Source: Deltaproteobacteria bacterium (GTDB taxonomy: Bacteria; Desulfobacterota; Binatia; DP-6). From it: 64,000 nt of DNA. Where the stretch lies: positions 1 through 64,000 of the forward strand of contig VBKF01000104.1 in NCBI GenBank assembly GCA_005888095.1, written 5' to 3'. Made by a program: the position numbers and the translations under genes. Shown in pieces: positions 8,556-19,887 of the stretch. Position 1 is the stretch's first letter, and each line of letters opens with the position of its first letter. The notes beneath the pieces were generated by a model. It searched no databases. It had not been told where the DNA came from and saw only the letters and a program-made list of their open reading frames with translations.

Positions 8556-10394
8556 ATGGCACATCCGTTGCTCGAGACAGCGCGCGCCGGACCCATGCGC
8601 CCCGTCTCGTTGCATCTCCCCTTCGGCGCGCGCCGCCACGGCCCGCGCGCCGCGCCGCTCGAGGCCTTCTCGCGCACCGAGAAGATCATCTCCTTCTGCC
8701 GGCTGCTGTTGACCATCTACACGCTGGCCGTCGTCACCATAGATCCGCAGCAGCCCTCGTTCAAGCCGAACTTCGCCGACGTCGTGCTCGGGGCGTACGT
8801 CGCCTACAGTGCCCTGCTCTTCTTCCTCGTGCGCGGCGCATACGTCTCCGCGCAACGCGTCGGCTTCTTCTCGGCCGCCACCGACGTCGCCTGGGTGAGC
8901 GTCATCGCACTGTTCACCGAAGGCGGAACGAGCCCGTTCTTTGCGCTCCACGTCTTCGTCATCTTGAGCGTCAGCGTGCGGTGGGGACTCGCCGCCACGC
9001 TGTTCGTCACGGTGCTGCTCGCCCTGCTCTATCCCGGCCTCGTCATCGGGGGCCGGTGGTTCGATTTCCACGAATCCGTGTTCCGGAGCATCCATCTGTT
9101 CCGGCCGATCTACCTGCTGGTCATCGGCTACCTGATCGGCTACCTGGGGGAGCACGAGCGGCGGGCGAAGCGGAAGCTCGGCTTCATGCTCGGGTTGCCG
9201 GCGGCCTTCCGGCGCAACCAGGCACCAGGCCGAGCGTTCACCCGGCTGGTGCGGCGCGCGCTCGACTACTTCAAGGCCGAGCGCGGCACGCTCGCGCTTC
9301 GCGATCCCGAGAGCGGCCGGTACTTCGTCTGGGACGTCGCCCGCCGGGGCGGCCGCACCCGCCTCTCGCTCCGCATCACCGAGGACGATCCCTTCCCCTT
9401 CCGCTTTGCGGGCCCGACCGAAGGCTTCATGGCCAACGATGTACGCCCGGCCGGCGGCACCGTGACCTGCTACGACGTGCTGACCGGCGTCATGGTGCGC
9501 AAGGCGATTCCCGCGGGCACCCCGCTGCCGGGCGGGGGCGCCGCCCAGGCGTTGCTGGTGGCACCCGTCCTCATCCAGCGCGAGCCACGCGGTCACGCCG
9601 CCGTCGTGCGCGAGACGCGGCGCAAGTTCACGCGCGACGACCTCGAGTTCCTGCTGCTCCTCGTCGGCCAGGCCGCCTCCGGCTTCGAGAACGTGCGGCT
9701 GCAGGACAAGGCGGAGGAGGTCGCGGTCCTCGAGGAGCGCGGCCGCATCGCACGCGACCTGCACGACGGGTTCATCCAGTCCCTCGCCGGGATCGACCTC
9801 CGGGTCGAGGCGTGCAAGCTGCTGCTCCGGCGCGACCCGTCCCGCATCCATCACGAGCTCGAGGAGCTGCACGAGGCCGTCAACCGCGGCTACCGGGAGG
9901 TGCGGCACTACCTCAGCATGCTGCGGGCGGCCAGCCGCCCAGCGGATGACCTGTGGTCCTCGCTCGACCGGCTGGCGGCGGAGTTCTCGATCCGCGAGCG
10001 GCTGCGCGTCCACGTGGAGCGTCCCGAGTGCAAGCCCGACCTGCCGACGTCGACGGCGTACGAGCTCACCCAGATCGTCCGGGAGGCGCTCCGAAACGCC
10101 ATCCGGCACGGTCGCGCGACCCAGGCCGTCGTCAAGGTCGCCACCCGCCCCTCGCACCTCTACCTCGTCGTGCGCGACAACGGCCGCGGCTTCCAGAACG
10201 GGCGCGGCGTCACCGACGCCGACGGCTTCCTCCCCCCGGGCGCCGCCCCCTGGTCCATCCGCGAGCGCTGCGCGGCGCTGGGCGGGACCCTGTGCGTGCG
10301 CACGGAGGCCGGCCGCGGCGCCGAGCTCTCCCTGACGATTCCCGCGGCGATTTCCGCCGCATCCCGCGACCCCGATCGGAGATTGGACGCATGA
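8556..10394 (+). CDS. Membrane sensor histidine kinase, NarL-system type
   Basis: About 612 residues. Five or so hydrophobic helices (about residues 45-180) form a membrane input domain. They are followed by a GAF-like region and a HisKA_3 dimerisation domain with phosphoacceptor His near residue 406 (RIARDLHDGFIQSLAG). The ATPase domain has an N-box EALRNAIRHG, VVRDNGRGF, and SIRERCAALGG before the C-terminus. HisKA_3 kinases pair with LuxR-type response regulators, and one follows with an ATGA overlap. Start is uncertain: ATG 8556 or ATG 8595, neither with a clear ribosome site. The gene is divergent from erpA. Signal unknown. Confidence 0.92.
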   Translation: MAHPLLETARAGPMRPVSLHLPFGARRHGPRAAPLEAFSRTEKIISFCRLLLTIYTLAVVTIDPQQPSFKPNFADVVLGAYVAYSALLFFLVRGAYVSAQRVGFFSAATDVAWVSVIALFTEGGTSPFFALHVFVILSVSVRWGLAATLFVTVLLALLYPGLVIGGRWFDFHESVFRSIHLFRPIYLLVIGYLIGYLGEHERRAKRKLGFMLGLPAAFRRNQAPGRAFTRLVRRALDYFKAERGTLALRDPESGRYFVWDVARRGGRTRLSLRITEDDPFPFRFAGPTEGFMANDVRPAGGTVTCYDVLTGVMVRKAIPAGTPLPGGGAAQALLVAPVLIQREPRGHAAVVRETRRKFTRDDLEFLLLLVGQAASGFENVRLQDKAEEVAVLEERGRIARDLHDGFIQSLAGIDLRVEACKLLLRRDPSRIHHELEELHEAVNRGYREVRHYLSMLRAASRPADDLWSSLDRLAAEFSIRERLRVHVERPECKPDLPTSTAYELTQIVREALRNAIRHGRATQAVVKVATRPSHLYLVVRDNGRGFQNGRGVTDADGFLPPGAAPWSIRERCAALGGTLCVRTEAGRGAELSLTIPAAISAASRDPDRRLDA

Positions 10395-11065
10395 TCGCTC
10401 AACCGAGAAGACTCCGCCTCGTCATCGTCGATGACCACACGCTGTTCCGCGAGGGCCTGCGCACGATCCTCGAGATGGAGGACGACATCCAGGTGGTCGC
10501 AGACGCCGAGAGCGCCGAGGACATCGTGGAGCTGGTTTGGCAGACCAAGCCCGACGTCCTGCTCCTCGACATCCGGATGCCACAGGGGAGCGGCCTCGAC
10601 GCGGTCCCCGCCGTCCTGCGCATCAGTCCGGGAACCCGCGTCCTCGTGCTCACCGCCTGTGACGAGAAGGAAGAGCACATGCGGGCCTTCAAGCTCGGCG
10701 CCAAGGGCGTCATCCTGAAGGACTCCGCACGCCAGACCCTCATGCAGGCCATCCACACCGTGTGCACGGGCCAGGTCTGGGTCGACCCGCGCATGACGGG
10801 CGCCCTCGTGGAGGAACTCTCCCACCTCGGGCCCGAGGGCGCGGCCTCGACCAGCCGCGACGAGAACGGCCTCACCGAGCGAGAGCGCGAGATCGTGCGC
10901 CTCGTCGCCTCCGGCCAGAAGAACAAGGAGGTGGGCGCGACGCTCACGATCAGCGAGCGCACCGTGAAGACACACCTCACCAACATCTTTCAGAAGCTCG
11001 GCGTGCGCGATCGGGTGGGGCTGGTCATGTACGCGCTGCGCCACGGGTTGACGCGAGCGGCTTAA
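10391..11065 (+). CDS. NarL/FixJ-family response regulator
   Basis: 224 residues. The receiver domain (about residues 8-125) has VIVDDHTLFREGL with the acidic pair and phospho-Asp in VLLLDIRMPQG; the switch residues are in LVLTACDEKEE and the conserved Lys is in GVILKDSA. The C-terminal LuxR helix-turn-helix is LTEREREIVRLVASGQKNKEV ending KTHLTNIFQKLGV. The ATG overlaps the kinase stop (ATGA), so the two are one operon and surely partners. Target genes are not evident. The receiver Lys is followed by Asp, as is common in NarL-type regulators. Confidence 0.95.
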   Translation: MIAQPRRLRLVIVDDHTLFREGLRTILEMEDDIQVVADAESAEDIVELVWQTKPDVLLLDIRMPQGSGLDAVPAVLRISPGTRVLVLTACDEKEEHMRAFKLGAKGVILKDSARQTLMQAIHTVCTGQVWVDPRMTGALVEELSHLGPEGAASTSRDENGLTEREREIVRLVASGQKNKEVGATLTISERTVKTHLTNIFQKLGVRDRVGLVMYALRHGLTRAA

Positions 11066-11233
11066 ATCCTCTGGGGGCCCGTGCGGTGCTCGGGCGCTGC
11101 GCGCCCTGCGGTCCAACGCCCGCGCGGCGTCCGCCGCGCGCCCCAGACCCCATGCCGGGCTCGGCAAAGCCTCGCCCGGCTTCGCGTTCTTGGGGAGGCT
11201 CCTGCGGCTCCGCTGCACTTTGGCGCTCGCGGC
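11066..11233. repeat. Hairpin-rich repeat between convergent genes (copy A)
   Basis: This 168-base spacer lies between the ends of the response regulator and comEC. It holds dense G/C inverted repeats: an 8-bp stem with loop GTCC (11121-11140), and a stem 11154-11160/11174-11180 whose loop contains a second small stem (GGC-AAA-GCC). The 13-base string GGGGGCCCGTGCG at 11073-11085 recurs inverted at 45833-45845, and the sequences around both copies align. No U-tract follows any hairpin. Probable bidirectional 3'-end element. I see no gene in it. Confidence 0.55.
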
Positions 11234-13627
11234 CTAATGACCCGGCGTGCTGTCGGGGCATGCGCAGCCGGGGCGTGCGGCGTGCACCACCAGGCGATTC
11301 CCGTCGGTCTCGACGGTGACGGCGCCGCAGCGGTCGGTGCGGAGCACACACGTCCCACGCGACCCATAGCGGCGCTCGACCTCGGGCGCCGGCAGTCGAT
11401 ACCGGTTGTCGGCGCCGACCGACATGACGGCCAGCAGGGGCGCGACGGCGGAGACGAACGCCGGGGTGCTCGAGGTCCGGCTCCCGTGATGCGGCACCTT
11501 CAAGACCGTGCTCGGCAGGAGATCGGGACGGGCGAGGAGGCGCTGCTCGGCGCGGGCCTCGATGTCGCCCGTGAGGAGGACACCGAAGCGCCCGCGGGCG
11601 ACCCGCAGCGCGAGCGATGAATCGTTGATCGACGTCTTCCCGAGCTCGGGCGGTGGATGGAGGACCGTGACGGAGTCGGCGACCGCCGTCGCGCTGTCGA
11701 GCCGCCGGATGCGGGCACCGCTCGCTTGGACGGCAGCCGCGAGCCGCTCCCATTCGACGCCGCTTCCGGGCACGCCGCTCCACCAGAACTCGCGCGGGTG
11801 AAAGTGCGCGAGCAGGTAGCCGATGCCTCCGAAGTGGTCGGGATGCGCGTGCGTCATGGCGACCGCGTCGAGCCGGAGGACCTTGCGCGTGAGCAGGAAC
11901 GGCGCGACGACGGCCGCGCCCGTGTCGAACTCGCCGCCGGGGAAACCGCCGGCGTCGACGACGACCACCCGCCCAGCCGGCAGCTCGAGCACGGCGGCGT
12001 CGCCCTGCCCCACATCGAGAAAGGTGGCACGCAGGCGGTCGTCGAACCGCTCGTGCACCCACCAGCCGGCGTCGGCGACGAGCCCCGCCAGCGCGATGGC
12101 CGCGAGCAGGCGTCCGACCCGCCCGGGCGTGAGCAGGAGCCCCGCGAGCGCGCCGTAGCAGAGCGCCAGCTCCACGACGCTCGGGATGGGGACGTCCACC
12201 GCCGCCCAGCCGGGCGCCGCCAGCCAGCGGACGACGGCGATGCCGGGCCGGAGGACGAGCCCGGCCAGCTGGAAGAGCGCGCGAGCGGCGGCCGGTGCAA
12301 AGGGCTCGACCAGAGCCCCCGCGAGCCCCACGACGACCACCAGCGAGCCGAAGATCGGCACGGCGATGGGGTTGGCGACGAGCCCGACGACCGAGACCTG
12401 ATGGAAGTGGAAGGCGGTGAGCGGGGCCGTCCCGGCGAGCGCCGACGGCGACACCAGCGCGGCCGCGCGCAGCCGCGCCCGCCAGCCGCCGCCCGGCGCC
12501 TGCGGGCCGAAGCGGCGCGCGCCGAGGACGATAGCCAGCACGGAGACGAAGGAGAGCTGGAAGGAGATCTCGAGCGGCGCCCCCGGCCACGCGAGCGCGA
12601 GCACCACGGCGGCCACGGCCAGGCTCCGCAGCACGTCGACCCGACGCCCCGCGAGGCCGGCGAGCACGGCGACCACGACCATGATGGTGGAGCGCAGCGT
12701 GGCGACCCCGAGACCCGCGAGGCCCGTATACAGCGCCACCGGCCCGAGGCTCGCCAGGGCCGCCACGCGCTCGACGTCGACCGCCAGCACGAGCCACTCG
12801 CTGCGGGACAGCAGCCAGCGGACCACCGCGAACCCCGCCGCCGCCACGAGGCCCACGTGCAGGCCGGAGATCGAGAGGATGTGGATCACGCCGGCGCGGC
12901 TGAAGGCGTCGCGCAGCTCGGCGTCGACCTCGCCCTCCTCGCCGACGATGAGCGCCTGCAGCACGGGCCCCGCGGGCGCCGCGACGGCGGCGCCGATGGC
13001 GGCGGCGAGCCGCGCCCGCCAGCGTTCCAGGCGATCGCGGACGCCGTTCCCGGCAGACGGCAAGCGCTCGAGGGCCGCGTCGCTCCAGACGAACGCGGTC
13101 ACGTGGACGCCGCGGCGGGCGAGGTGCGCCACGTAGTCGAAGCGGCCGGGGTTCTCGAAGTTGCGCGGCGTGCGCAGGATCGTGTCGACGCGGAGGCGAT
13201 CGCCATATCGCCAGCCCTGGGCCCGGCCGCGAACGCCGACCCGCACGAGGCCGCTCGCGTGCCGCCGTGCCGTCCCGCGGCCGAGCGCCTCGGCTTCGAC
13301 GAGGAGCACGGTCCGGCGATCGCGCCGTTCCGGGGCGGCCGCCACGCGACCCTCCAGCGTCGTCCGCAGCGGCCGGGTGAGCCGCGCCACGTGCTCGGGC
13401 GGGAAGATCGGGGCGCGGACACCAGACATGCGGTGCGCGCCCAGCGCCACCGCCGCGAGTGCCAGCGCCAACCACGCGGCCCACGTCCGCCGCCTGCGGC
13501 CGGCGAGCCAGAGGGCCGCGAGCGCAGCCGCGAAGACGAAGAGCAGTGGGGCTGAGCGCGCCGGCGCCGCGAGCTCGCCGGCCAGCACCCCTGCCATCGC
13601 CACCCCGAGCACCGCCCGCACCTCCAC
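11234..13627 (-). CDS. comEC: ComEC/Rec2 DNA-uptake channel
   Basis: 797 residues, typical length. An N-terminal hydrophobic region and soluble DUF4131-like domain (about residues 1-190) precede the membrane competence domain with the signature IHILSISGLHVGL. The C-terminal beta-lactamase-fold domain has FLDVGQGDA, a metal site MTHAHPDHFGG and LLTGDIEARAE. ComEC carries single-stranded DNA across the inner membrane during transformation. GTG 13627 has a GAGGAGG site seven bases upstream and lies 36 bases after uvrC, so the two are probably co-transcribed. No other competence gene is in the window. Confidence 0.95.
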   Translation of the reverse strand: MEVRAVLGVAMAGVLAGELAAPARSAPLLFVFAAALAALWLAGRRRRTWAAWLALALAAVALGAHRMSGVRAPIFPPEHVARLTRPLRTTLEGRVAAAPERRDRRTVLLVEAEALGRGTARRHASGLVRVGVRGRAQGWRYGDRLRVDTILRTPRNFENPGRFDYVAHLARRGVHVTAFVWSDAALERLPSAGNGVRDRLERWRARLAAAIGAAVAAPAGPVLQALIVGEEGEVDAELRDAFSRAGVIHILSISGLHVGLVAAAGFAVVRWLLSRSEWLVLAVDVERVAALASLGPVALYTGLAGLGVATLRSTIMVVVAVLAGLAGRRVDVLRSLAVAAVVLALAWPGAPLEISFQLSFVSVLAIVLGARRFGPQAPGGGWRARLRAAALVSPSALAGTAPLTAFHFHQVSVVGLVANPIAVPIFGSLVVVVGLAGALVEPFAPAAARALFQLAGLVLRPGIAVVRWLAAPGWAAVDVPIPSVVELALCYGALAGLLLTPGRVGRLLAAIALAGLVADAGWWVHERFDDRLRATFLDVGQGDAAVLELPAGRVVVVDAGGFPGGEFDTGAAVVAPFLLTRKVLRLDAVAMTHAHPDHFGGIGYLLAHFHPREFWWSGVPGSGVEWERLAAAVQASGARIRRLDSATAVADSVTVLHPPPELGKTSINDSSLALRVARGRFGVLLTGDIEARAEQRLLARPDLLPSTVLKVPHHGSRTSSTPAFVSAVAPLLAVMSVGADNRYRLPAPEVERRYGSRGTCVLRTDRCGAVTVETDGNRLVVHAARPGCACPDSTPGH

Positions 13628-13663
13628 CCCGGATCCTCCTCGGGCGGGGCGATGGGCAGCCGG

Positions 13664-15556
13664 TCACGCCCCGGCGAGCCGCTCCTTGATCTGCGCCGCG
13701 AGCGTCAGCGTGATGCCCGGGACGCTCGCCAGCTCCTCGGCCGTCGCCTCGCCGATCCGCTTGACGCTCCCGAAGCGCCGGAGCAGCGCCCGGCGGCGCC
13801 GCGGCCCGATGCCGGCCACCTGGTCGAGGGGCGAGGCGAGCCTGGCGCGCGCCCGGAGCTTGCGGTGGTAGGTGTTGGCGAAGCGGTGCGCCTCGTCGCG
13901 CACGCGCTGGAGCAGGAAGAGCGCGCTCGAGTTCGGCTTGAGTACCACCGGGTTCTTGCGACCGGGGAGGAAGACGCGCTCGGGGCGGCGGCGGATCTCG
14001 CTCGCCGTGGCATCGCGCTCGACCCGCTCCTTGGCGAGCGCCACGACGTCCAGCTCGGTGATGCCGAGGTCGTGCATCACGGCCGAGGCGGCCGAGAGCT
14101 GTCCCGGCCCGCCGTCGATGACCAGGAGGTCGGGGAGGTCACCGCGCTCCTTGGCGTCGCGGAAGCGCCGCTGGAGGACTTCCGCCATGGACGCGAAGTC
14201 ATCGGCCCCCTCGACGCTGCGGATGCGGAAGTGGCGGTATCCGGCCTTGGCGGGCATGCCCTCGTCGAAGGCCACGACCGAGCCGACCGAGAGCGTCCCC
14301 TGGATGTTCGCGATGTCGACGCACTCGATCCGCTTGGGGGCGTTGGCGAGGCGGAGCCGCTGCTGCAGCTCGGCCGCCATGCGCGCCGCCTGCTTGCCGG
14401 CGTCGCGCCGCTCGGCGAAGCTCTGGCGGGCGTTCTCGCGCGCCATGTCGACCAGCCGCAGCTTGTCGCCGCGCTGCGGGACGAGGATCGCCGCCTTCCT
14501 GCCGCGCCGCTCGCTCAGGTACTCGGCCCGGACCTCCGCGTCCGAGATCGGCGTCGGGAGCAGGATCTCGTCGGGCACGTCGCGCTCGGTCGCCTGGTAG
14601 AACTGCGTCAGCACCTCCTCGAGGACCTCGGCATCGGGGAACTCCCAGTCGTCGAACGCGTAGGTCTGGTTCGACACCAGCTTGCCGTCGCGTACGAAGA
14701 GCACCTGCACCTCGATCGAGCCGCCCTCCCGGTAGAGCCCGAACACGTCCTGATTCGCCCCCCAGTGCTCGACCACCTGCTGCGGCTCCTGGGTCTTCTC
14801 GATGGCGCGGAGCTGGTCGCGGAGCCGGGCGGCGTCCTCGAACCGCTCCCCCGCGGCCGCCTCTTCCATGCGGCCGCGCAGCGCGCTCACGACGTCGCGG
14901 TTCCGGCCCTCGAGCAGCAGCATGGCCTGGCGGAGGTGCTCCTCGTACACGGCCCGGTCGACCGGCAGCACGCAGGGCCCGAGGCAGCGCTTGATCTGGT
15001 ACTCGATGCACGGGCGGCTGCGGTTCTTGAAGACGGGGTCGCTGCAGGTGCGGAGCGGGAACACCTTGCGGATGGTGTCGAGCGTCTCCCGCACCGCCGA
15101 CGCGCTGGCGAAGGGCCCGAAGTAACGGCTGCCGTCCTTCACGATCTTGCGGGTGACCAGGACGCGCGGCCACGGGTCGTGCACGGCGACCTTCACGCTC
15201 ACGTAGCTCTTGTCGTCCTTCAGCCGGATGTTGTAGCGCGGCCGGTACTGCTTGATGAGGTTGTTCTCGAGGATGAGGGCTTCCTTGTCGCTGGCGGTGA
15301 CCAGGGTCTCGAACTCGGCCAGACGCTCGACCAGGAAGCGGACCTGGCTGCGCTCGTCGCCGCCGCGGAGATAGCTCCGCACGCGGCTGCGCAGGTTCGC
15401 TGCCTTGCCGATGTAGATGACCTTGCCGTGGCGGTCCTTCAAGAGATACACGCCCGGGCGCGGCGGCACCGCCGTCAGACGCTCCTCGAGCGCGCGCGCG
15501 TCGGGGGGTACGGCGACGCTCACCGCGGGCGGTGCAACCTGGTTCTCGGCGGTCAC
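13664..15556 (-). CDS. uvrC: UvrC excinuclease subunit
   Basis: 630 residues. The N-terminal GIY-YIG nuclease (GVYLLKDRHGKVIYIGKAA) makes the 3' incision. A cysteine cluster region includes CSDPVFKNRSRPCIEYQIKR, then the UVR motif for UvrB binding and the RNase H-like nuclease with DIANIQGTLSVGSVVAFDEG. The C-terminal tandem helix-hairpin-helix has VAGIGPRRRRALLRRFGS. GTG 15556 is chosen; a perfect TATAAT ends eight bases upstream, so this is a likely leaderless start. UvrA and UvrB are also in the window but not adjacent. Confidence 0.97.
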   Translation of the reverse strand: MTAENQVAPPAVSVAVPPDARALEERLTAVPPRPGVYLLKDRHGKVIYIGKAANLRSRVRSYLRGGDERSQVRFLVERLAEFETLVTASDKEALILENNLIKQYRPRYNIRLKDDKSYVSVKVAVHDPWPRVLVTRKIVKDGSRYFGPFASASAVRETLDTIRKVFPLRTCSDPVFKNRSRPCIEYQIKRCLGPCVLPVDRAVYEEHLRQAMLLLEGRNRDVVSALRGRMEEAAAGERFEDAARLRDQLRAIEKTQEPQQVVEHWGANQDVFGLYREGGSIEVQVLFVRDGKLVSNQTYAFDDWEFPDAEVLEEVLTQFYQATERDVPDEILLPTPISDAEVRAEYLSERRGRKAAILVPQRGDKLRLVDMARENARQSFAERRDAGKQAARMAAELQQRLRLANAPKRIECVDIANIQGTLSVGSVVAFDEGMPAKAGYRHFRIRSVEGADDFASMAEVLQRRFRDAKERGDLPDLLVIDGGPGQLSAASAVMHDLGITELDVVALAKERVERDATASEIRRRPERVFLPGRKNPVVLKPNSSALFLLQRVRDEAHRFANTYHRKLRARARLASPLDQVAGIGPRRRRALLRRFGSVKRIGEATAEELASVPGITLTLAAQIKERLAGA

Positions 15557-15564
15557 GATGACAG

Positions 15565-15570
15565 ATTATA
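15565..15570 (-). promoter_or_regulatory. uvrC -10 box (perfect TATAAT)
   Basis: Minus-strand TATAAT at 15565-15570 matches consensus exactly and ends eight bases before the uvrC GTG, leaving room for no leader or about two bases. A convincing -35 is not visible: GGTTAG sits at 17-base spacing. Confidence 0.5.
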
Positions 15571-15658
15571 GCGACACGCGGCGGGACCTAACCATGGGAG
15601 GCCGGGTGAGGCGAGTCAAGCGGCTGGGGCCGGCGCGCGCCGGTCGCGCGACGCGCGC

Positions 15659-16828
15659 TCAGAGCGCGCCGTACAGCGCGGCGACCACTCGCGCGGCACG
15701 GCTGTCTCCCGTCGTGCCGGGCGACATCTTGTTCATGACGTAGGCCCAGCTCACGCGTGCATCCGCGTCGGCGACGGCCAGCGATCCGCCCCATCCGCCG
15801 TGCCCGAAGGCGCGGCGGTTCGGCCCCATCGGCAAGCGGTCGCTGGCCAGCATGAAGCCGAGTCCCCAGCGCATCGGGAGGCCGAGCACGATGTCCGTGC
15901 CGTCGAACTGCGCCTCGATCGCGCGGCCGAGGGTCTCCCCGCGGAGCAGGCGCACGCCGTCGAGCACGCCGCCGCGGGCCAGGGCGGCCATGACGCGGGC
16001 GGCGGACCGCGCGTTGCCATGCCCGTTCGCCGCCGGGATCTCGGCGGCCCGCCAGGCGCGTTGATTGGCCAGGGCGGGCGTGAGCGGCGGGTTGCTCATG
16101 ACCTTGCCGAGCAGCGACTGCGGGTCCACCGCCGCGCTCGGCGCGGCGGCGGCCGTCTCCTCGGGAGTCGGCGGCACCATCTGGGCGACGCGGTGGTCCT
16201 CGCCCGCGGGCAAGCCGATGTGGAAATCGCAGCCGAGGGGCAGCGCGACCTCGTCCCGGAAGAACCTGCCCGGCGTCTTGCCGCTGACCCGCCGGATCAG
16301 CTCGCCGACGAGGTAGCCGAACGTCATGGCGTGGTAGCCGCTGGTGGTGCCGGGCTCCCACCACGGCGTCTCGGCGGCCAGCGCGCCGACCATCCGGTCC
16401 CAGTCGTAGAACGCCTCGGTCGGCAGCGGCTGCCGGATCGCGGCCAGGCCGGCGCGATGGCTGAGCAGGTAGTGCACGGGCAGCGCGCGCTTTCCATTCT
16501 GCGCGAACTCCGGCCAGTAGCGTGCCACGGGCGCGTCCAGGTCGAGAAGACCGCGGTCGACGAGCATGTGGGCGCAGAGGGCCGTCATCGCCTTCGTCGT
16601 CGAGAAGACGTTGACGATCGTGTCGCGCGTCCACGGCCGGGTGCGAGCCGCGTCGGCGTAACCGCCCCACAGGTCAACGACCAGCTCTCCGTCGACGGTC
16701 GCCGCGAACGACGCGCCAACCTCCACTCCCATGTCGAAGTTGGCGGCAAAGGTCGCCCGCACCGCAGCGAAGCGCGCTGCACACTCACCGTGGACGGAAG
16801 CCGACGTCAGGGCCTCTCTCGTTGTCAC
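15659..16828 (-). CDS. Serine beta-lactamase-like hydrolase (EstB type)
   Basis: 389 residues of the class C beta-lactamase/esterase fold. The catalytic SxxK is Ser76-Lys79 (NVFSTTKAM). The second motif is SGYHAMTFGYL with its Tyr, as in EstB-type esterases, and the third element is GHGGWGGSL. There is no signal peptide, so it is probably a cytoplasmic esterase or hydrolase and not a resistance enzyme. GTG 16828 is preferred because it overlaps the TGA of the aspartic-protease gene (GTGA); ATG 16843 is in frame. It is the third gene of a uvrB operon. Substrate unknown. Confidence 0.85.
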   Translation of the reverse strand: MTTREALTSASVHGECAARFAAVRATFAANFDMGVEVGASFAATVDGELVVDLWGGYADAARTRPWTRDTIVNVFSTTKAMTALCAHMLVDRGLLDLDAPVARYWPEFAQNGKRALPVHYLLSHRAGLAAIRQPLPTEAFYDWDRMVGALAAETPWWEPGTTSGYHAMTFGYLVGELIRRVSGKTPGRFFRDEVALPLGCDFHIGLPAGEDHRVAQMVPPTPEETAAAAPSAAVDPQSLLGKVMSNPPLTPALANQRAWRAAEIPAANGHGNARSAARVMAALARGGVLDGVRLLRGETLGRAIEAQFDGTDIVLGLPMRWGLGFMLASDRLPMGPNRRAFGHGGWGGSLAVADADARVSWAYVMNKMSPGTTGDSRAARVVAALYGAL

Positions 16829-17282
16829 GGAACGGCGGCCCATGGAGCGCTCGTGGCGAGCATGAGTTTCATCGGTAGGACCTCGCGCGTGAGCGGGTTC
16901 AGCATGAGACCCAGGGTCTCGAGCGTCACGACGCCGAGTATGGCGACGTCCTTGGCTTCGCCCAGGACGGCGGGAGAAGTCTCCGCCACACCCGCGATCG
17001 CGAAGGTGCAGCGGGAAACACGACGCTCGATGACCGTGCCGTCCGCGAGCGTGAACTCGGCACTGCGCGTCGGCCTGAGCCCCAGCCGCTTCCACGCCCG
17101 CTCGGGCAGCACGCTGTAGAGCGCACCCGAGTCAACCACGAAGCGGAGCCTGACCCCCGGACCGCGGCCGTCGGGCCGTGTGAGCTTTGCCGAGAGGTAG
17201 GTCATCCCCATCCCGCGCATCGTAGGGACGCGGCGGCCTACAGGCCAGCGCGGGAGAAGCATTCGATCGGAATAGTCCCCGC

Positions 17283-17286
<4 letters not shown>
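16825..17286 (-). CDS. Retropepsin-like aspartic protease domain protein
   Basis: 153 residues. After about 30 residues comes [16 protein letters not shown], the single-domain clan AA signature with DSGA where most members have DTGA. A flap-like [11 protein letters not shown] and the conserved C-terminal [17 protein letters not shown] follow. Such small proteins are predicted to work as homodimers; most bacterial members have unknown substrates. ATG 17286 overlaps the uvrB TGA (ATGA); later ATGs at 17220, 17211 and 17205 could also serve. No signal peptide or membrane segment. It sits between uvrB and a serine hydrolase, both joined by 4-base overlaps. Confidence 0.75.
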
Positions 17287-19304
<2,018 letters not shown>

Positions 19305-19313
19305 CGGCCGCCG

Positions 19314-19341
19314 ATCATACCAGCGGCGGCCGGCCGCTCAA
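19314..19341 (-). promoter_or_regulatory. uvrB promoter
   Basis: Minus-strand TTGAGC (19336-19341; 4/6), a 16-base spacer and TATGAT (19314-19319; 5/6). The -10 ends nine bases before the uvrB ATG, giving a predicted leader of two or three bases at most and no room for a Shine-Dalgarno site. Confidence 0.55.
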
Positions 19342-19406
19342 CGTTGCACTCCGTGTCGTGGTGTGGTTAGGGGCCGGTCAACCAGGATTCCCCAAGGAGG
19401 GCAGGC

Positions 19407-19781
19407 ATGCGTACCGTCGCGAGTGTGGTCGCGGGGCTCCTCTGTCTCGGCGCGGTCGTGGGCAGCGCGCGGGCGGAGGAAGCGGGTCCGGAGGCCGTCA
19501 ACATGACGATCGTCAACGTCGAGTACGAAGGCTCGAAGATCTGGGTGCCGAGCACCGTCACGGCCAAGAAGGGGGCCAAGGTGACGCTCAAGCTGATCAA
19601 CAGCGTCCCCTCCGAGCCGAACCAGCACGGCTTCGCCATCCCGGCCTACAAGATCGCGGAGGTCGTGACCCGCGGGGAGCCGAAGACGGTCGAGTTCACG
19701 GCGACCAAGGTCGGGGTGTTCTCGATCATCTGCCAGCTGCACCCGGCCCATGTGGGCGGGCAGCTCGTCGTCCTGCCGTAG
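19407..19781 (+). CDS. Secreted nitrosocyanin-like cupredoxin
   Basis: 124 residues with a signal peptide (cleavage near ARA-EE, residue 23) and one cupredoxin domain. The C-terminal copper loop is IICQLHPAHVGG, giving Cys109, His112 and His115, and an upstream loop has NQHGFAI with His74. The CQLHP string and preceding VGVFSI recall nitrosocyanin, whose site is Glu-Cys-His-His; here His replaces the Glu and the last His is two residues closer. Strong AAGGAGG site six bases before ATG. Stands alone between divergent uvrB and the convergent sigma operon. Predicted periplasmic copper protein for electron transfer or NO chemistry; function unproven. Confidence 0.85.
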   Translation: MRTVASVVAGLLCLGAVVGSARAEEAGPEAVNMTIVNVEYEGSKIWVPSTVTAKKGAKVTLKLINSVPSEPNQHGFAIPAYKIAEVVTRGEPKTVEFTATKVGVFSIICQLHPAHVGGQLVVLP

Positions 19782-19887
19782 GCGCGCGGGCGATACTGAC
19801 GTCGCTGCGGCTCGCCTCGAACGCCGAGGACGGGGGCGAGCGGAGCCTACCCGGCGCGAAGTGGCGCTTGGCCGGCGCCGGACATCG

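Noticed and set aside
16829-17095. N-terminal extension of the serine hydrolase
   Set aside because: It overlaps the aspartic-protease gene in another frame and is Arg/His-rich with no family similarity.
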